From Nematopogon swammerdamellus (taxonomy: Eukaryota > Arthropoda > Insecta > Lepidoptera > Adelidae): DNA of 64,000 nucleotides. Under the pieces are notes generated by a model. It saw nothing but the letters and a program-made list of their open reading frames with translations. It made no database searches and was not told the origin of the DNA. Positions within the stretch are counted from its first letter, which is position 1, and every line of letters begins with the position of its first letter. Shown piece after piece: positions 45,033 to 56,607 of this stretch. Location: positions 9,693,347-9,757,346 of the forward strand of contig OX336355.1 of NCBI GenBank assembly GCA_946902875.1, given 5' to 3'. The position numbers and the translations under genes were made by a program.

Positions 45033-45417
45033 AAACCGGCCAAGTGCGAGTCGAACTTGCGTACCGAGGGTTCCGTATTGCCATGTCATGGTCAGCGCCA
45101 CTCACGCCATCTATGGTGTGTTTATGAAATGCTTCATATCAGTTAAAATTCATGGATGCTTCATACTCTTTTCGGTACATGGCACGCGCGCATACACTTT
45201 TTAGTTTCTTCTATGGGAACCCCCGTGAATTTTTTACTTTTTCTTATTTTTTTATTTATTGTTATATCGGCCATATTGACACATATTCATACTTCAATGG
45301 GCTACCTATTACGGTTCAAGAGATATAGTCCTCGGACAGACAGACAGACAGACAGGCAGACAGAGAGACGGCGTAGGCCTAGTAATAGGGTCCCGTACCG
45401 GATACGGAACCCTAAAA
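45033..45417 (+). repeat. Family C repeat, near full length
   Basis: ACCGGCCAAGTGCGAGTCGA, CGAGGGTTCCGTATTGCCAT, CACGCCATCTATGGTGTG, GACAGACAGACAGACAG, GATACGGAACCCTAAAAAG. Confidence 0.78.
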
Positions 45418-45829
45418 AGTAAATTTGTTAAAAATTAAAATCTATTGACAAAGCTCTAAACAAGGTATAGGTCGGTACGTAAATTAAAATGTGTACTGAC
45501 GGTGGAAGAGGTACATCGACCGCGTCGTCGTCTCATAATTTTCACTAAGCAAAGCCTAATAATTTGCATTATATTTCCGAAACGCTACGGAATATCAAAG
45601 TTTTTAAAATATTGAGGTAAAATTTCGCCCATCCTGGGGATGTATTTTTTTTATCGTAATAGGTAGCCAGTTGAAATTTTCAGGTAGGAGTAGTAAATAA
45701 GAGCTTTAGAGATTTTTAGTGAAACGCGATGGAATCGCCTCACATTTCATAAAATGACGGAGACGTGAATTTCTAAACAAATGTTTAATATTTAGATTTT
45801 AATTTGATTAGTGTTAAATAACCGAGTGA
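45418..45829. other. Unassigned, with family C scrap
   Basis: A TCGTAATAGGTAGCCAGTTG fragment near 45655 recalls family C. Otherwise nothing supported. Confidence 0.35.
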
Positions 45830-46136
45830 GGCCGGTACTTTAAAAGAATAGCCCCACTGCATCTCTCCCCGTGTATGTCGTAAAAGGCGACTAAGGGACT
45901 CCCTTCTTATATTACTAGGTGGTAGGGTTTAACCCGCCCGGGTTGGTACCACCGCACTGAATGAAAGGTCGGTCGAAACGGCTATGTAAATAGTTTGTGT
46001 TTTCCGCCCAGTTCAGTGTAGCCGGCACGACCGAAGGGAAGCACTGACGTGGCACCAAGTTCATCCGGTGTTATGGCTGATATCACGGATGTTGTAGGTG
46101 ATGTAGCCAACCGTTTCACATTCCATAAAAAAAAAT
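45830..46136 (+). repeat. SINE-like family A, near full length
   Basis: GCCGGTACTTTAAAAGAATA, CATCTCTCCCCGTGTATGTC, TTACTAGGTGGTAGGGTTTA, TTGGTACCACCGCACTGAAT, GAAGCACTGACGTGGCACC, GTAGCCAACCGTTTCACATT, then the A tail. The best forward-orientation reference copy in the window. Confidence 0.82.
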
Positions 46137-47185
46137 GTTATATTAATTTATAATAACTTTCTTTGATTTTCAGATTATCTTGTATAGGTTTCATAAAATA
46201 TTATCCTCTTAGTCATATTATCGTCGTATATATTGAATCGTTTAAATTGAAAAAAAAAAGTTGTTTTAAAGAACTCGTATGGGGGTAAATTACCTCAATA
46301 CATTTGAATGTTAAATCGTTTCATACAAATGAAAATAGTAGAAACAGAAAATAAATTAAAACTATGGCAATGGCATACTATTCTCATTCTTGTATGTAAT
46401 TGAGCCCATCTCAAGGTAATTGTCACATATAATTGCGTAATATTTGTATTTTGAATTGTCAAACCAATATTTATAATTAATAATTATATCAAATGTAATT
46501 ACCAGAATATCGGCACATGATTACAAGACAAGGAAACTCATGCCTTTGATACGCACACTCTAATTGTTGAGAAAATTGAACTCTACACCCACCCTATTTC
46601 AAATTTTCTAGCCAAAACCCCTTTTCGTGCTACCTCATATTTTTGTATATTTTCCTAAAATATAGTTATGATTTGATAGACATCTTGATTTTCAACCCTT
46701 TGTTCGATTAATGAGTCCTCAAAGTTCAAACCACGAGTAAAGAAATAGAAAAAGAATTGAAAAGGAGACCGAAAGTCAGTACAAATGTGTATGAACAATA
46801 CGCAATTACAAACATAATGTAACTACTTTTTATTCCATATTCAAATGAAATCAAACTAAATAATGATGCATATTGCATCATATAAATATGTACAAAAGTG
46901 GGAAATATTCTTAAGATTGTTTTTTGCTACAGCCTCATTATAATGCGCAATATAAATAATGTACGCATGTCACAAACATCCATAGGTTAACTGGAAGAAA
47001 TCTCTATAGGAAATATGTCCACCTTTGCACCGTATGCTATGCTACCTTTATAAAAATAGTTTGGTGATGGAATAGGAAAATCACTATTAACTAGGTATCT
47101 ATCTATTTTTGTCTTGCGGGTGGATTTTTTATTACCTACTTATGTAAAGCAAGATGGGTAAACTCGAACGGTTTAGTTAGGAGCT
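46137..47185. other. No recognised feature
   Basis: AT-rich intron sequence, no repeats shared with the window. Confidence 0.35.
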
Positions 47186-47301
47186 ACAGGCTATGACAGA
47201 CATACAGATAGGCGGACGGACGGACAGACAGACGGACGGATAGACACCTTACCGATTTTATAAGGGTCCCTGCCACCGTGACTGGCTACGGAACCCTAAA
47301 A
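47186..47301 (+). repeat. Family C-like 3' fragment, diverged
   Basis: ACAGACATACAGATAGGCGG, a GGACGGACAGACAGACGGAC run, TAAGGGTCCCTGCC and GGCTACGGAACCCTAAAAAT. Confidence 0.5.
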
Positions 47302-48158
47302 ATGTCTCCTCATATAAACATGGTCGTGTTGGGCTTCCAATTTGCGCGGCCCAATATAATAAACCAACTTTCTCGCGCCGAGGAAATTATTAATGAAGAA
47401 GGCAAAAGTGATTATCCCAGACCCCCGCCCCCCGCGTAGTACCCACAATATTAGGCTCCTTGTTGTCCCCTATCTTCCCAATAGAGGGGGCTTAGTATGA
47501 GCTATGTCATTCATAGTATTTTTTTTTAGTTTATAAGTAAATACATACATATAACAAAATAATAAAATTAGTGTGGTCTGTACATTGAAAACAGTTAGAA
47601 AAAAATTAATGGGGGGGATATACTTAAGACCATTTTTTGATTTTTAGTCAGTTTTTTTCGGATAAGCATAACCTAAAAAATACTGAACCAATTTCGATGG
47701 GTATAATATGGGCCATAATTTGGGGGTACGCCAAGAACTCAAGTCAGAGAAATTTCCCTCGGTTTGCTTTCATGTGATTTAGTACTTCTCAACCGATTTA
47801 CAAGATTTCGAGCAGTATTATCTGTGATGTTCTGTAATTATTTATCTTTTTGTAACATCACGGTATCTTGTAAAGGGGCTAGTAGTATGGTCGAATTAAA
47901 GCAATATTTGAGAAAACTAAGTGCACTAACTATGTACAAAGGTAACTATGTAAATAGTATCAAATCTAGAGCTCTTAATATTACACTGTTTGACATAGGC
48001 CTCCTTAAACTGAACCGCGCGAGCGAAGTCACGGTCTCATCTAGTGTAAAAATAATGCGACCCAAAGTTACAAATAATTCGTATGAACAAAAATATTCCT
48101 CCTCCATCGGGACTACGAGCATAGTTCCGATTATGCAGGCACCGATTTTGCTGACATT
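47302..48158. other. Unassigned; non-motif open frame
   Basis: A 136-codon open frame (47764-48174) has no domain, no codon pattern I trust and ends inside the hairpin described next, so I do not call it a gene. Confidence 0.35.
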
Positions 48159-48217
48159 AGGGTTTTTAGAGTAATTGTCGCACGGTGTGACCGTGCGACA
48201 ATTACTCTAAAAACCCT
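48159..48217. repeat. Perfect 28-bp inverted repeat, 3-nt loop
   Basis: AGGGTTTTTAGAGTAATTGT plus CGCACGGT, loop GTG, then the exact complement ACCGTGCG plus ACAATTACTCTAAAAACCCT. No mismatch in 28 pairs. Confidence 0.95.
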
Positions 48218-48502
48218 TCTTTGTGACGTCTACCGGTGAGCTGATTTTCCGAAAATGTCAACCTGGGGAGTCCTCAAAGCCGCCGTGCGCTGAATCAAAA
48301 GGCTGAAAAACCCTACAAAAAATAATTACAAAAATGATCTCTTCTTTTCATAATTTTGTAAGTACAAGTTGTTAATTTAATAAAATGCTAAATTTTATTA
48401 TTGACAATTTCTCTATTTATAGTTATTAAGTTTCTTTAATAAAACAGTAAAATAAAAAAACAACAAATCCTTTAATCCGATGGCATGGCACTAAGCCGCC
48501 GA

Positions 48503-49144
48503 ATATACAGGGTGTTTCAGGGTATAGGGTTTCGTAAGTTCAGGGTTCGATAGGGGTCCATATTTGAAGAGGAAAAGCTCTGAAACTTTTTCCCAGATTC
48601 GGTCATTTTATATTACTTTTTGGCGAAAATCGTTTCATCATCGAGCTTTAGTGGACGGTTAACGGCCGCCTTTATTAAATAAAAATAAAATGACTAAGGC
48701 CCACTTGCACCAACACAAATTTAATATATAAACCAGTTTAACTCGCTAAACCAGTTTAAGCTAGCACCCTTTGACTGTGGGAACCGCGTTTAAATCCATA
48801 ACTCGCTACTTAACTTTAAACTCGTGTTGGTGCAAGTGGAGCTAACTTACATATTTAACTAGTAGAATTGAACTGAATGTACGTAAATACAAAAAACTTA
48901 AATTTGAATGACATCAAAAGGAAAACGGGACTGAACTAGGTCATTGCACTCCTTAGACCTAGACAACACTATTGCCAAATCTCCCCATACTCACTGTCCA
49001 TCGAGTTTTTATTACAATTTTCTATTTTTGTATGAAAAAGAAAATACGGAATTTCGATTTGAGTGATAAGGATTTTTTCCTTCTAATAATGAGTACTTTC
49101 TATTCCTGAAGTTTCTCAACCCTATCCTGAAATACCCTGTATAT
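48503..49144. mobile_element. MITE with ACAGGGTGTTTCAGG termini
   Basis: Left ATATACAGGGTGTTTCAGGG; right, reverse complemented, ATATACAGGGTATTTCAGGA. About 27-bp TIRs, 642 bp including a nested Harbinger-like MITE. TATA sits at both edges. Confidence 0.75.
48698..48842. mobile_element. PIF/Harbinger-like MITE, copy 2 (nested)
   Basis: GGCCCACTTGCACCAACAC ... GTGTTGGTGCAAGTGGAGC flanked by TAA at 48695-48697 and 48843-48845. It is 10 bp longer than copy 1 because of a local CGCTAAACCAGTTTAA duplication. Inserted inside the 48503 element, so it is younger. Confidence 0.85.
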
Positions 49145-49374
49145 TACTAACGTAACTTAGCTGAGAGTAATTTCTCAACGCCTGTAGGATTCGGCTGCTC
49201 AGTCACCCATGCTAGATAGTGCTCATAAGAAAGCCCTTTGAAAGGTGTGTAACTAACGTAGACTTTATAATTTAAAACAATAAAAGTATATGGAAGGCAT
49301 TCTCTGTCCATTCTCCCAAGTAAAGACTGGGTTTATATAAAGGGGCGTGAAAATACTGCTTTCAGGCAGGCGGG

Positions 49375-49447
49375 CATGGCATTGGCAATCCCCGTGCATC
49401 ACTCAATTTCCATGAGCATCGTTAGACACATACTCTACTCGTAGGTG
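49375..49447 (+). repeat. Unclassified repeat F (copy 2)
   Basis: CATGGCATTGGCAATCCCCG, TTCCATGAGCATCGTTAGAC and ACTCGTAGGTG match 44936-45016. Confidence 0.45.
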
Positions 49448-49737
49448 TGGATAGTTGCGTCGCTCTTTCCAAAAATATAAAACAGAAATTCCTTTTCATC
49501 ACGACTCCGGTACTAAATCTCTCACGAGCCCGTGTGACATACCCTCCAAGTTCGTATCTTTCGAAAGTCGACGAACTTGTGCGGAGAGTTTATCGCTCCC
49601 GACATCGACATAAGGAAAACTGTATTATTATATGTACATAAATTGACATTTTCTTACTAACAGCGTCCGCTGGGTGGCCACACAGTTATTACATTCTATT
49701 AATACTAGAAGTAACGTAACTTAAAAAAAACCGATAC

Positions 49738-50128
49738 TTAAGACGAGACGGTTACATTTCTCCATACAAAATCGTCTTTCGGCATTTATGTTTTCTAGCC
49801 TCCCAAACCTTATCCGATTTTTACTTTTTTTTTTTCTTGTCTAAAGGAGAGTCCAATCTATGTTTATTTAGATGAATATACCTACAACACCGTAATATAA
49901 ATTTGTATTTCGTCCGAAAAAAATGTTTTTTTAATATTTTGATGTCATGAAGTTTATTGAGTCATCACTTTAGATATTCAAAAAACAAAAAGACAGCAAC
50001 GTAGATTCGACTGCCCTTATTACACCAAAAAAAGAATTGTAAAAATCGCATCAGGTTTAGGGGGATAAAAAACATAAATGCCGAAAGACGACTTATTATG
50101 GAGAAAGTTAACTTCCGTCTCGTCTTAA
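49738..50128. mobile_element. Foldback MITE bounded by TTAA
   Basis: TTAAGACGAGACGG, GTCTTTCGGCATTTATGTTT and CCGATTTTTAC at the left pair with GTAAAAATCG, AACATAAATGCCGAAAGAC and CCGTCTCGTCTTAA at the right. Arms about 88 bp. TTAA at both ends could be the target duplication, as in piggyBac-type insertion, but the tips do not start CCC. Confidence 0.75.
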
Positions 50129-53100
50129 AAAAAATTGCTCCACTGCATTTCTCCCAGTGAATGTCGTAAAAGGTGAATTACCAAAGTCTCTGTTTACCCC
50201 GTTTGTCGGTATACAGCGTGTTGTACGTATGTACGTAAAGTAGTGACTCGGTTTATTAAAATTTTAGCTATGTCGCTGAAGGCATTTTTATTTGATGGTT
50301 TTATTTTATTTAATGTTTCTGCTTTTTGGTTGAGCCGTTTATTTTGACCGAGGGCTTGAAAGAATTGTGTAATTGCTACAACTGTCGTTGGCTACAACCT
50401 GATGCTTGGCCTAGAACAATGCGATATGATTTGGAGAGGTTCAAAACTAGCGTGATTCGACAGGCCAGTCATACAGGCACAAAGTACTCCTGTAGCTCTA
50501 TTAATTGGTTTAAAAACCGGGTTCTCCCGAGATGATTTTAATCGGTCAACTTAAATTTAGTTTGCGAATTGAAAGATAATCGTATCGCGAGAACGTGCTT
50601 TCAATAAAAGTTGATCAACTTTTGTTGAACGACAGGGCATTCCCTTTCAACATTTGGTGTTCAATTAGGTTCAATTCTATGACGTTCGCACGAACTTATT
50701 TGGCGCATCTTGGAACGACTGTCCGGTTAGTTTGATTTTTTATCGGTTCAAGCGTGAGAACGCAATTGGTTTGCGATTATATCCCATCAACAAAAAGTTG
50801 ACAGAGTGACTCGCCTTGTGAGAACGCGATTATTTTAGTTATTAGGAGAGCGCATTAGTAGAAACGTGTAGACGGTAGTTTTTAGTGATTATTACTACTT
50901 TTAGTGCTACTATTAGTACGATTCTACTCGCCTTTCTACTAAAATTAAATATAATTGCTTTCAATTTTTTTGTCTCCAGACTGTACCTCGCTACTCGATG
51001 TAGTGTAAACGAAAAATTTACTAACAAATTTAGGGAGTTTATGAGTGAATAGGCGGAAATGACAATGGTACTGGAATAGTGTAAACGTCTACTGGAAAGG
51101 CATTAAAACTACTAAATCGCTTCGCATTCGAGTGCTACTAATGGACGAATATAATGTAAACCGGTCATTCGAGCACTTGGCAGCGAATTAATTAGCGTTA
51201 AAAATATTTTGTGGCAAAATTACTGCTTTCTGATATTTCTTGAAAGGTTTCTGAAGAACAGCACTGACACAGCACTGACTTATCCTATTACTTTAAGGGA
51301 GAAACTTGTATATATATATAAAAAAATAATAATATTATTTTATAATATTAGTATAATATTAGTATATAACTGGTTTCTCAAAAACGGTTTGGATGAAATT
51401 TTTTATTTAGATAAGTAATGCTTTTTTTTTTCAAGTTTATCAAATTAGTTGTAGATGCCGAGCGAAGGTCGGTCGCCCGGTACTCCAATCTAATACGGCA
51501 TACCAGCTGACCTAAAAATTCGGCTTCCCTAAATATTCTAAACTTAACCAATTTGAATATTTAAAAAAAAAACCGCAAGACGGGCTGCCATCACAAAACA
51601 CTAATCCAATGTGTTTAAATCTTCGCTATAGCTCCGGACGGCAAAAATAATAGCTCAAGTGACGAGAGTCTTCAAAATAATGGAACTCAATCAAAAGTTT
51701 TACCGCGACAGGAGGAGGGACCGAGCGAGGAGAACGGGAACTTGGCATAGAGCGAGAGGCGGGCGAAGGGAGGTCGAGGCGACCGAACCTGAACCGAGTC
51801 GAGACTCGAGTCTATTCATTCGGTGTCTGAACGTGATAGATGTGGCGTCGCGTTCCCGCGCTCCTCGAAAAACTACGCGTAACACACATTTGAAAATGGA
51901 ACTCTCGGTTCCGAGGTCTTCACGTTCGCGATGACCACCCGACCACTGAATCAATTGTAATCAAATCAATCTGCTTTAAAGTCAGATTGTCAGCTGTCCC
52001 ATGTATACTTTCAGGTACAAAGTGGCCTAGTTGGAATGTTAAATAGCGACAAATATACGAGTCATTCATACGAGTACACATTTGAACTTACATAACATTA
52101 TGCTTGAATTGAAGCTCGTTATATTATAATAGTAGAAATTATGTTTGTCGTAAGAGGTTTAAAAAAAAAACTATTTTGTGAGGTTCTGTGCTTCCATTAG
52201 CTCGGTTTACGTCTACTTAATAAAATTCTTAACCTTTTTATTAATACCAGTTTGTTCTTAAAAGGATTTTTGAAAATTCATACCCTAGGCAGATTACATA
52301 GGGGATTCAAGTTTGTATTTAAGGTCGTCATTTTTGAAGTTAGAAATATGGAAATTGGTGTATAGACTTCTTTTTAAATAGAAATCAGTATAAGTATTAG
52401 CGTTTTTGGAAATTCACTCCTTAAGAGGGAGGAAGGAAGGGGGAAAGAAAGAGAGAGATGCCGCGAGCGAAGGCGGCTAGTGTGATAATAATTATAAATA
52501 ATAATTAATAATTATTATTAAACACCATCTTCATCCGCCTATCTTAAACGTTATTTCCTCATCATCACTTGATTTAAATCGACTACATAATTATATAATT
52601 TTAACGAGAGGAGCAACACAAGCCATACAGTAGTTGAGTTGCAAGTAATAAGTATTGATTGCAAACGATATGCTTGAATTTGAGGGTCCTAACCCTAACA
52701 TATTCGGAAGGGCAACCCCTAGTAGCCCGCCTAGATAGATGAGTACGGTGAGGCATCGCAAAATTAAAGGAGTATGAGTAGTTTATTATTCGAGTAAGCA
52801 ACGCTATTCCTTATTCAAAGTTTAAACCAACGATCTCACCTAAATCTATAGATAGTGCGATTGTCCTACTCGTTGTGACACTCTTGCATACGCCATCTGA
52901 TAGCTTACGCCCTATTTGGCAACTTGTCATACGAGCTTGGCACTTTTTCATTGTTTTTCGTCGTTCAAATATGTTAGAATGGCATGCGTTTATATATAAG
53001 TATTCTTTGTGTCGCAAAATAAGAAAGCAGATTGTGTGTGAGGGAAGTTGGTTTTAATTTCTTTATATGACGAGATGTCAATGAAAGTCAAACATTATAA

Positions 53101-53742
53101 TATTATTTGTTTCTAAAAAAGATTATATTGTCATTTATTATAGTTTGTATCTACAAATATTTCCCTAATTATGTATTGACAATGTGTAAAATATAAAGTG
53201 TTATAGCGGCCACACTGAATCGACAAGGGTGAAAAATAGTGGTAGGGTAGCTATTTATTTGAGGCCATTGGTATAAATAAACGAATGAACTGTCGAAAGT
53301 CTGAAAGTAATAATTGTATGGCTGCACAGTTCATGTTCCCCCAGCAGTGTCGCTTCTATAGATTCTTCGGCGTATGGTGTGAGTAAATTAGTTGAGCAAC
53401 TTACGCAAATAGTTGAGCTGATTAGCTCAAGTTTCCGTTTTGTGTCTTCAAGCTAGAGTTTAATTAAAACGAAGGGTAAGCTCACTAACTTCCCTTATTC
53501 TGCACTAACATAGTGAAGTCTTCGCATATATACACTTATCTTCGGGACACGCTATACTCGCTCGTAAGAAATATACACCCAGAAATGGCATTGTTTATTG
53601 TTTATTTAACATTCATATGGGACGAAGTACTGTACTGTAGGTAGAGGTTGTCTAAATGTTTCTTTTAACATCCGGTTCGATTGCACCCACGAAGGAGAGT
53701 TCTGATAGATTGCATATAATTTGCCTTGTTACCAAGATAAAC
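50129..53742. other. Long intron stretch without supported features
   Basis: 3.6 kb. Noted: GATGCCGAGCGAAGG near 51455 and GATGCCGCGAGCGAAGGCGG then CTAGT near 52458, which look like retroelement or Helitron ends; a GC-rich patch with short opposed open frames at 51700-51950; an A/T run near 52495-52520. No exon defended. Confidence 0.4.
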
Positions 53743-54109
53743 TACCGGCCAAGTGCGAATCGAACTCGCGCACCGAGGGTTCCGTATCGCCATGTCATGG
53801 TCAGCGCCACTCACGCCATCTATGGCGTGTTTTATTAAATGCTTCATATTACTTAAAATTCATGATTAGTTAAAATGCTTCATACTGTTTGCTTGCTTCG
53901 TCGGTAGATGGCGCGCATATACTTTTTAGTTTCTTGTATGGGGACCCCGTGAATTTTTTACTTTTTCTTATTTTTCTTATTTGCTGTTATATCGGCCATA
54001 ATAACACATTCTGTGAAAATTTCAACGGGCTACCTATTACGGTTTAAGAGATACAGCCCTCGGACAGACAGACGGACAGACAAACAGACAGACCCTGAAC
54101 CCTAAAAAC
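53743..54109 (+). repeat. Family C repeat, near full length
   Basis: ACCGGCCAAGTGCGAATCGA, CGCACCGAGGGTTCCGTATC, CACGCCATCTATGGCGTG, CAACGGGCTACCTATTACGG, a GACAGACAGACGG tract, AACCCTAAAAAC. Confidence 0.78.
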
Positions 54110-54555
54110 GCAATTTAATAAGTGAGGTGTGACACAGAAATAACGTATATCACGGTATGAACAATGGAACTGACAAGGGAACTGACATGGGCACTTAGTT
54201 CACAACTTTATGCTTTCACCTTCTGGAGAAGTGTATGCCGCGTCTAGATATTTATTTCTTTGACTCGGTAAGCAAGTTATCGCTTCGCTAGGAGCTTGTT
54301 ACACAAATTGTTTTGTCGCGAACTAAATCGGCTTAAAACTTTGCAAGGCTCAAGATGTTGCGACAAAGGTATCATAACTTTCGTAAGCCTAGACTCAATT
54401 TCATGAAAAAAAAAACGTGATCATCTGATTATATTGTTTCTTCAAATATTGAACAAGTTCATTAGATCCATGGAGGTAAGAAGACGCCGCGCCGAAAAGT
54501 AGGTTGAACAGTCAATGACGGGCGGATTTTCGTTGACTGTTTTCGTGATTTTCGT

Positions 54556-54651
54556 AGTTATGCGGTATGGGTGACTAAGTCAAAGGGCCCAAAGCACATG
54601 CTCCGACCATCCAATATCACCTCCGAGAAGGTAGGTGCTATACCTATACAC
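54556..54651 (-). repeat. SINE family B tail fragment
   Basis: GCGGTATGGGTGACTAAGTC, CCAAAGCACATGCTCCGACC, TATCACCTCCGAGAAGGTAG. Confidence 0.7.
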
Positions 54652-54669
54652 AGAGATCGGCGAGTTCGT

Positions 54670-54770
54670 GCGACAGGGACGACGCGACGCTCTAGAACTG
54701 GATGATTTCTTTCTAAGCTCGTCACGCATTATTTGCTGCCGGAAACGTAGGTACACTGACAATGCCTAAA
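54670..54770. repeat. Half copy of the 43353 foldback MITE
   Basis: GTTCGTGCGACAGGGACGAC, GACGCTCTAGAACTGG, TTTCTTTCTAAGCTCG and TTATTTGCTGCCGG match the right arm at 43439-43520. The left arm is absent. Confidence 0.6.
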
Positions 54771-54985
54771 AGTGTGTACAAATTTAACGGGAAGAAATCT
54801 TATGCTGCAATAAGTCTGCATTTTGGACAGCAGATAAAATAGGTACATAGAGGTACATAATTACTTACTACATACACATACGTATAAACATATATAAATA
54901 CATACACTCTCAAAATACATAAACGATATTAGTAGTTTTACAACTGCCAAGACCACATGAGGTGCGCACAGGTATGCATACGTAC

Positions 54986-55070
54986 CTGCGATTGCTTGGA
55001 GCGGAGCTGCGGCCCGTATTTCTTCCGCAGCTTGCGCGGACAGCACGTGCAGAGGATTCTCAGGAAAGCT
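54986..55070 (-). CDS. Dop1R2: Penultimate coding exon of an amine GPCR (helix 8 and tail)
   Basis: Minus strand: acceptor TTTGTTTCAG, one base completing a split codon, then 28 codons (AFLRILCTCCPRKLRKKYGP, QLRSKQSQ) and donor CAG|GTACG. AFLRILCTCC is the amphipathic helix 8 that follows NPxxY in class A receptors, with a Cys cluster for palmitoylation. A basic stretch follows. The split codon would fit a preceding FRK ending. It joins in frame to 28393-28301. From memory the combined tail looks most like Dop1R2/DAMB. An upstream exon with NPxxY was not found up to 64000, so it is probably outside the window. Confidence 0.6.
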
Positions 55071-55261
55071 CTGAAACAAACAACTCCCCGTTACTTATTT
55101 CCTCCTGGTACAATACTGTGTAGATGCATTGAAAGAAATAAATTGTTCTTTGTTTTCGTAGAAAGAATCCAATTGTTTTCTTGTTGGTAGCAAATATAAT
55201 AAATAATTGATATGATAATACTATATACAGGTCATGTTTAAATGTTTGTTGTATCTCTATC

Positions 55262-55540
55262 TCTACTTCTTATAAAAGGGAACGTTTATGTATGTTCCGG
55301 TCCGGAACCACTGAACATATTTTGATGCGGTTTGCACCAATGGAAAGAGTAGTTCTTGAGGCTCACTATATACCATTACCTTAAATAGCCTTAGGGCTGA
55401 GTAGTATCAAATATAGTATAATATGGACGGGAGAGAGAGAGAGAGAGAGAGAGAGAATATAAAAGAAACAAAACGATCGTTTATTATCATATTTGCTTAA
55501 GACAGAGTCTACTGCGAGCGAAGCCGCGGGCAAAAGCTAA
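55262..55540 (+). mobile_element. Lep1-like Helitron
   Basis: Starts TCTACTTCTTATAAAAGGGA, internal GGAACCACTGAACATATTTT, a GA microsatellite, ends CTGCGAGCGAAGCCGCGGGC then AAAAGCTAA (CTRR). Confidence 0.65.
55430..55457. repeat. (GA)n microsatellite
   Basis: About 14 GA units inside the Helitron. Confidence 0.9.
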
Positions 55541-56096
55541 TATTAATAAAATAGATCCAGCAAATTTTCGAATAAATCTAACTATTAATTCAAATTAGTA
55601 CCTATAATAATTTAAAATCATAAATCAACATTTAAAACATAATTGTGATTGATACATACATTAATAATAAAAAATAACCCACAAGAAGTACCCCTAAAAT
55701 TTATGTAGGTACAATTTTTATTATTTAAACTTTTAAGAAAAAAAAAACGTTTCTTGTATGTTTCCTGAACTGTTAACTTTTTTTATTATTTGTTAGAATA
55801 TCCGCCACAATAAAACATATTCTATCTACATAAACTCTATAAATTTGTGCAGATAGATAAGATACAAATGGATACAAATTGGATACGTACGTCATACATG
55901 TACAGGGTGTTGTGCCAGTACATTAATTTCGCCAGTGCATTCCTCATGTTTTTCCGAGACAAAAAAGTCAATAAAGTTTTTCTCTAAAGTGTCTAGTACT
56001 GGAGATATAAATTTTTGAAATTTATGTTTTCGTCAAGTGTAATTTGACACACGCGGGGGGAGGGTGCGTGCGCGGCAACGGTCGATGTAGAAAAAC

Positions 56097-56482
56097 TCAC
56101 GCCGCACCGCCGCGCCGCGCCGGTGCGGCGTGAGTTTTGAGTGAAAAAAAAATTGCATGAGCACCCACGAGAATTTCTAAAAGTCGGCGCCCCTGATCAG
56201 AGGACAAGAGGATCATGTTCATCACATCTTCATTAGTCGCAATCCTGCTGCACTTCCTGGAATGAAGAAGCCGATAGCGTTTGTAGTTCTGCATACTGAG
56301 TTCCACCTTTGATTGAATTGAGCCACAAAACGTTTCTGCACTGCACTCACCACTGTTTCAATTTGAGATTCATTTAGAGTTGGGTACATATTTTGGAAGT
56401 AAAGTCGTAGTTTTTGAAAATCACGATCGCACTTTATTAGTTCACTGCACAAAACAGAGTAGGGGATCGCGACACTATCCAT
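56097..56482 (-). pseudogene. Frameshifted ORF of the 55901 element
   Basis: Reads MDSVAIPYSVLCSELIKCDR, DFQKLRLYFQNMYPTLNES, QIETVVSAVQKRFVAQFNQR and WNSVCRTTNAIG, then a frame change to a second overlapping frame ending near 56097. The composition is protein-like (amphipathic, no low complexity). I do not recognise the family. Its position inside a TIR-bearing element suggests an element-encoded protein remnant. Confidence 0.4.
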
Positions 56483-56607
56483 TTCGTGAAGGAGATGTTT
56501 ACAAGTTGGAAAGTGGTTATTAAATTATTAAAAATTAAGGATAGTAATATAAATTGATCATTACATTAATGAGAAGGGGAAACCTCAAATGAGATTAGCA
56601 ACATCCA

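Larger units (their letters stand above)
28394..54985 (-). other. Large intron (about 26.6 kb) of the GPCR gene
   Basis: Lies between the two phase-0-compatible exons, with donor CGCAG|GTACG at 54986/54985 and acceptor TTTCAG at 28394-28399. It contains most of the Helitrons, SINEs and MITEs of the window. The inference depends on the two exons belonging to one gene. Confidence 0.5.

Noticed and set aside
47764..48174. 136-codon open frame
   Set aside because: AT-rich, no domain or splice structure, and its end lies inside a perfect hairpin. Treated as chance.
51659..51954. Arg/Ser-rich frames on both strands
   Set aside because: Composition is explained by a local GC-rich patch. No domain and no transcript-like structure.
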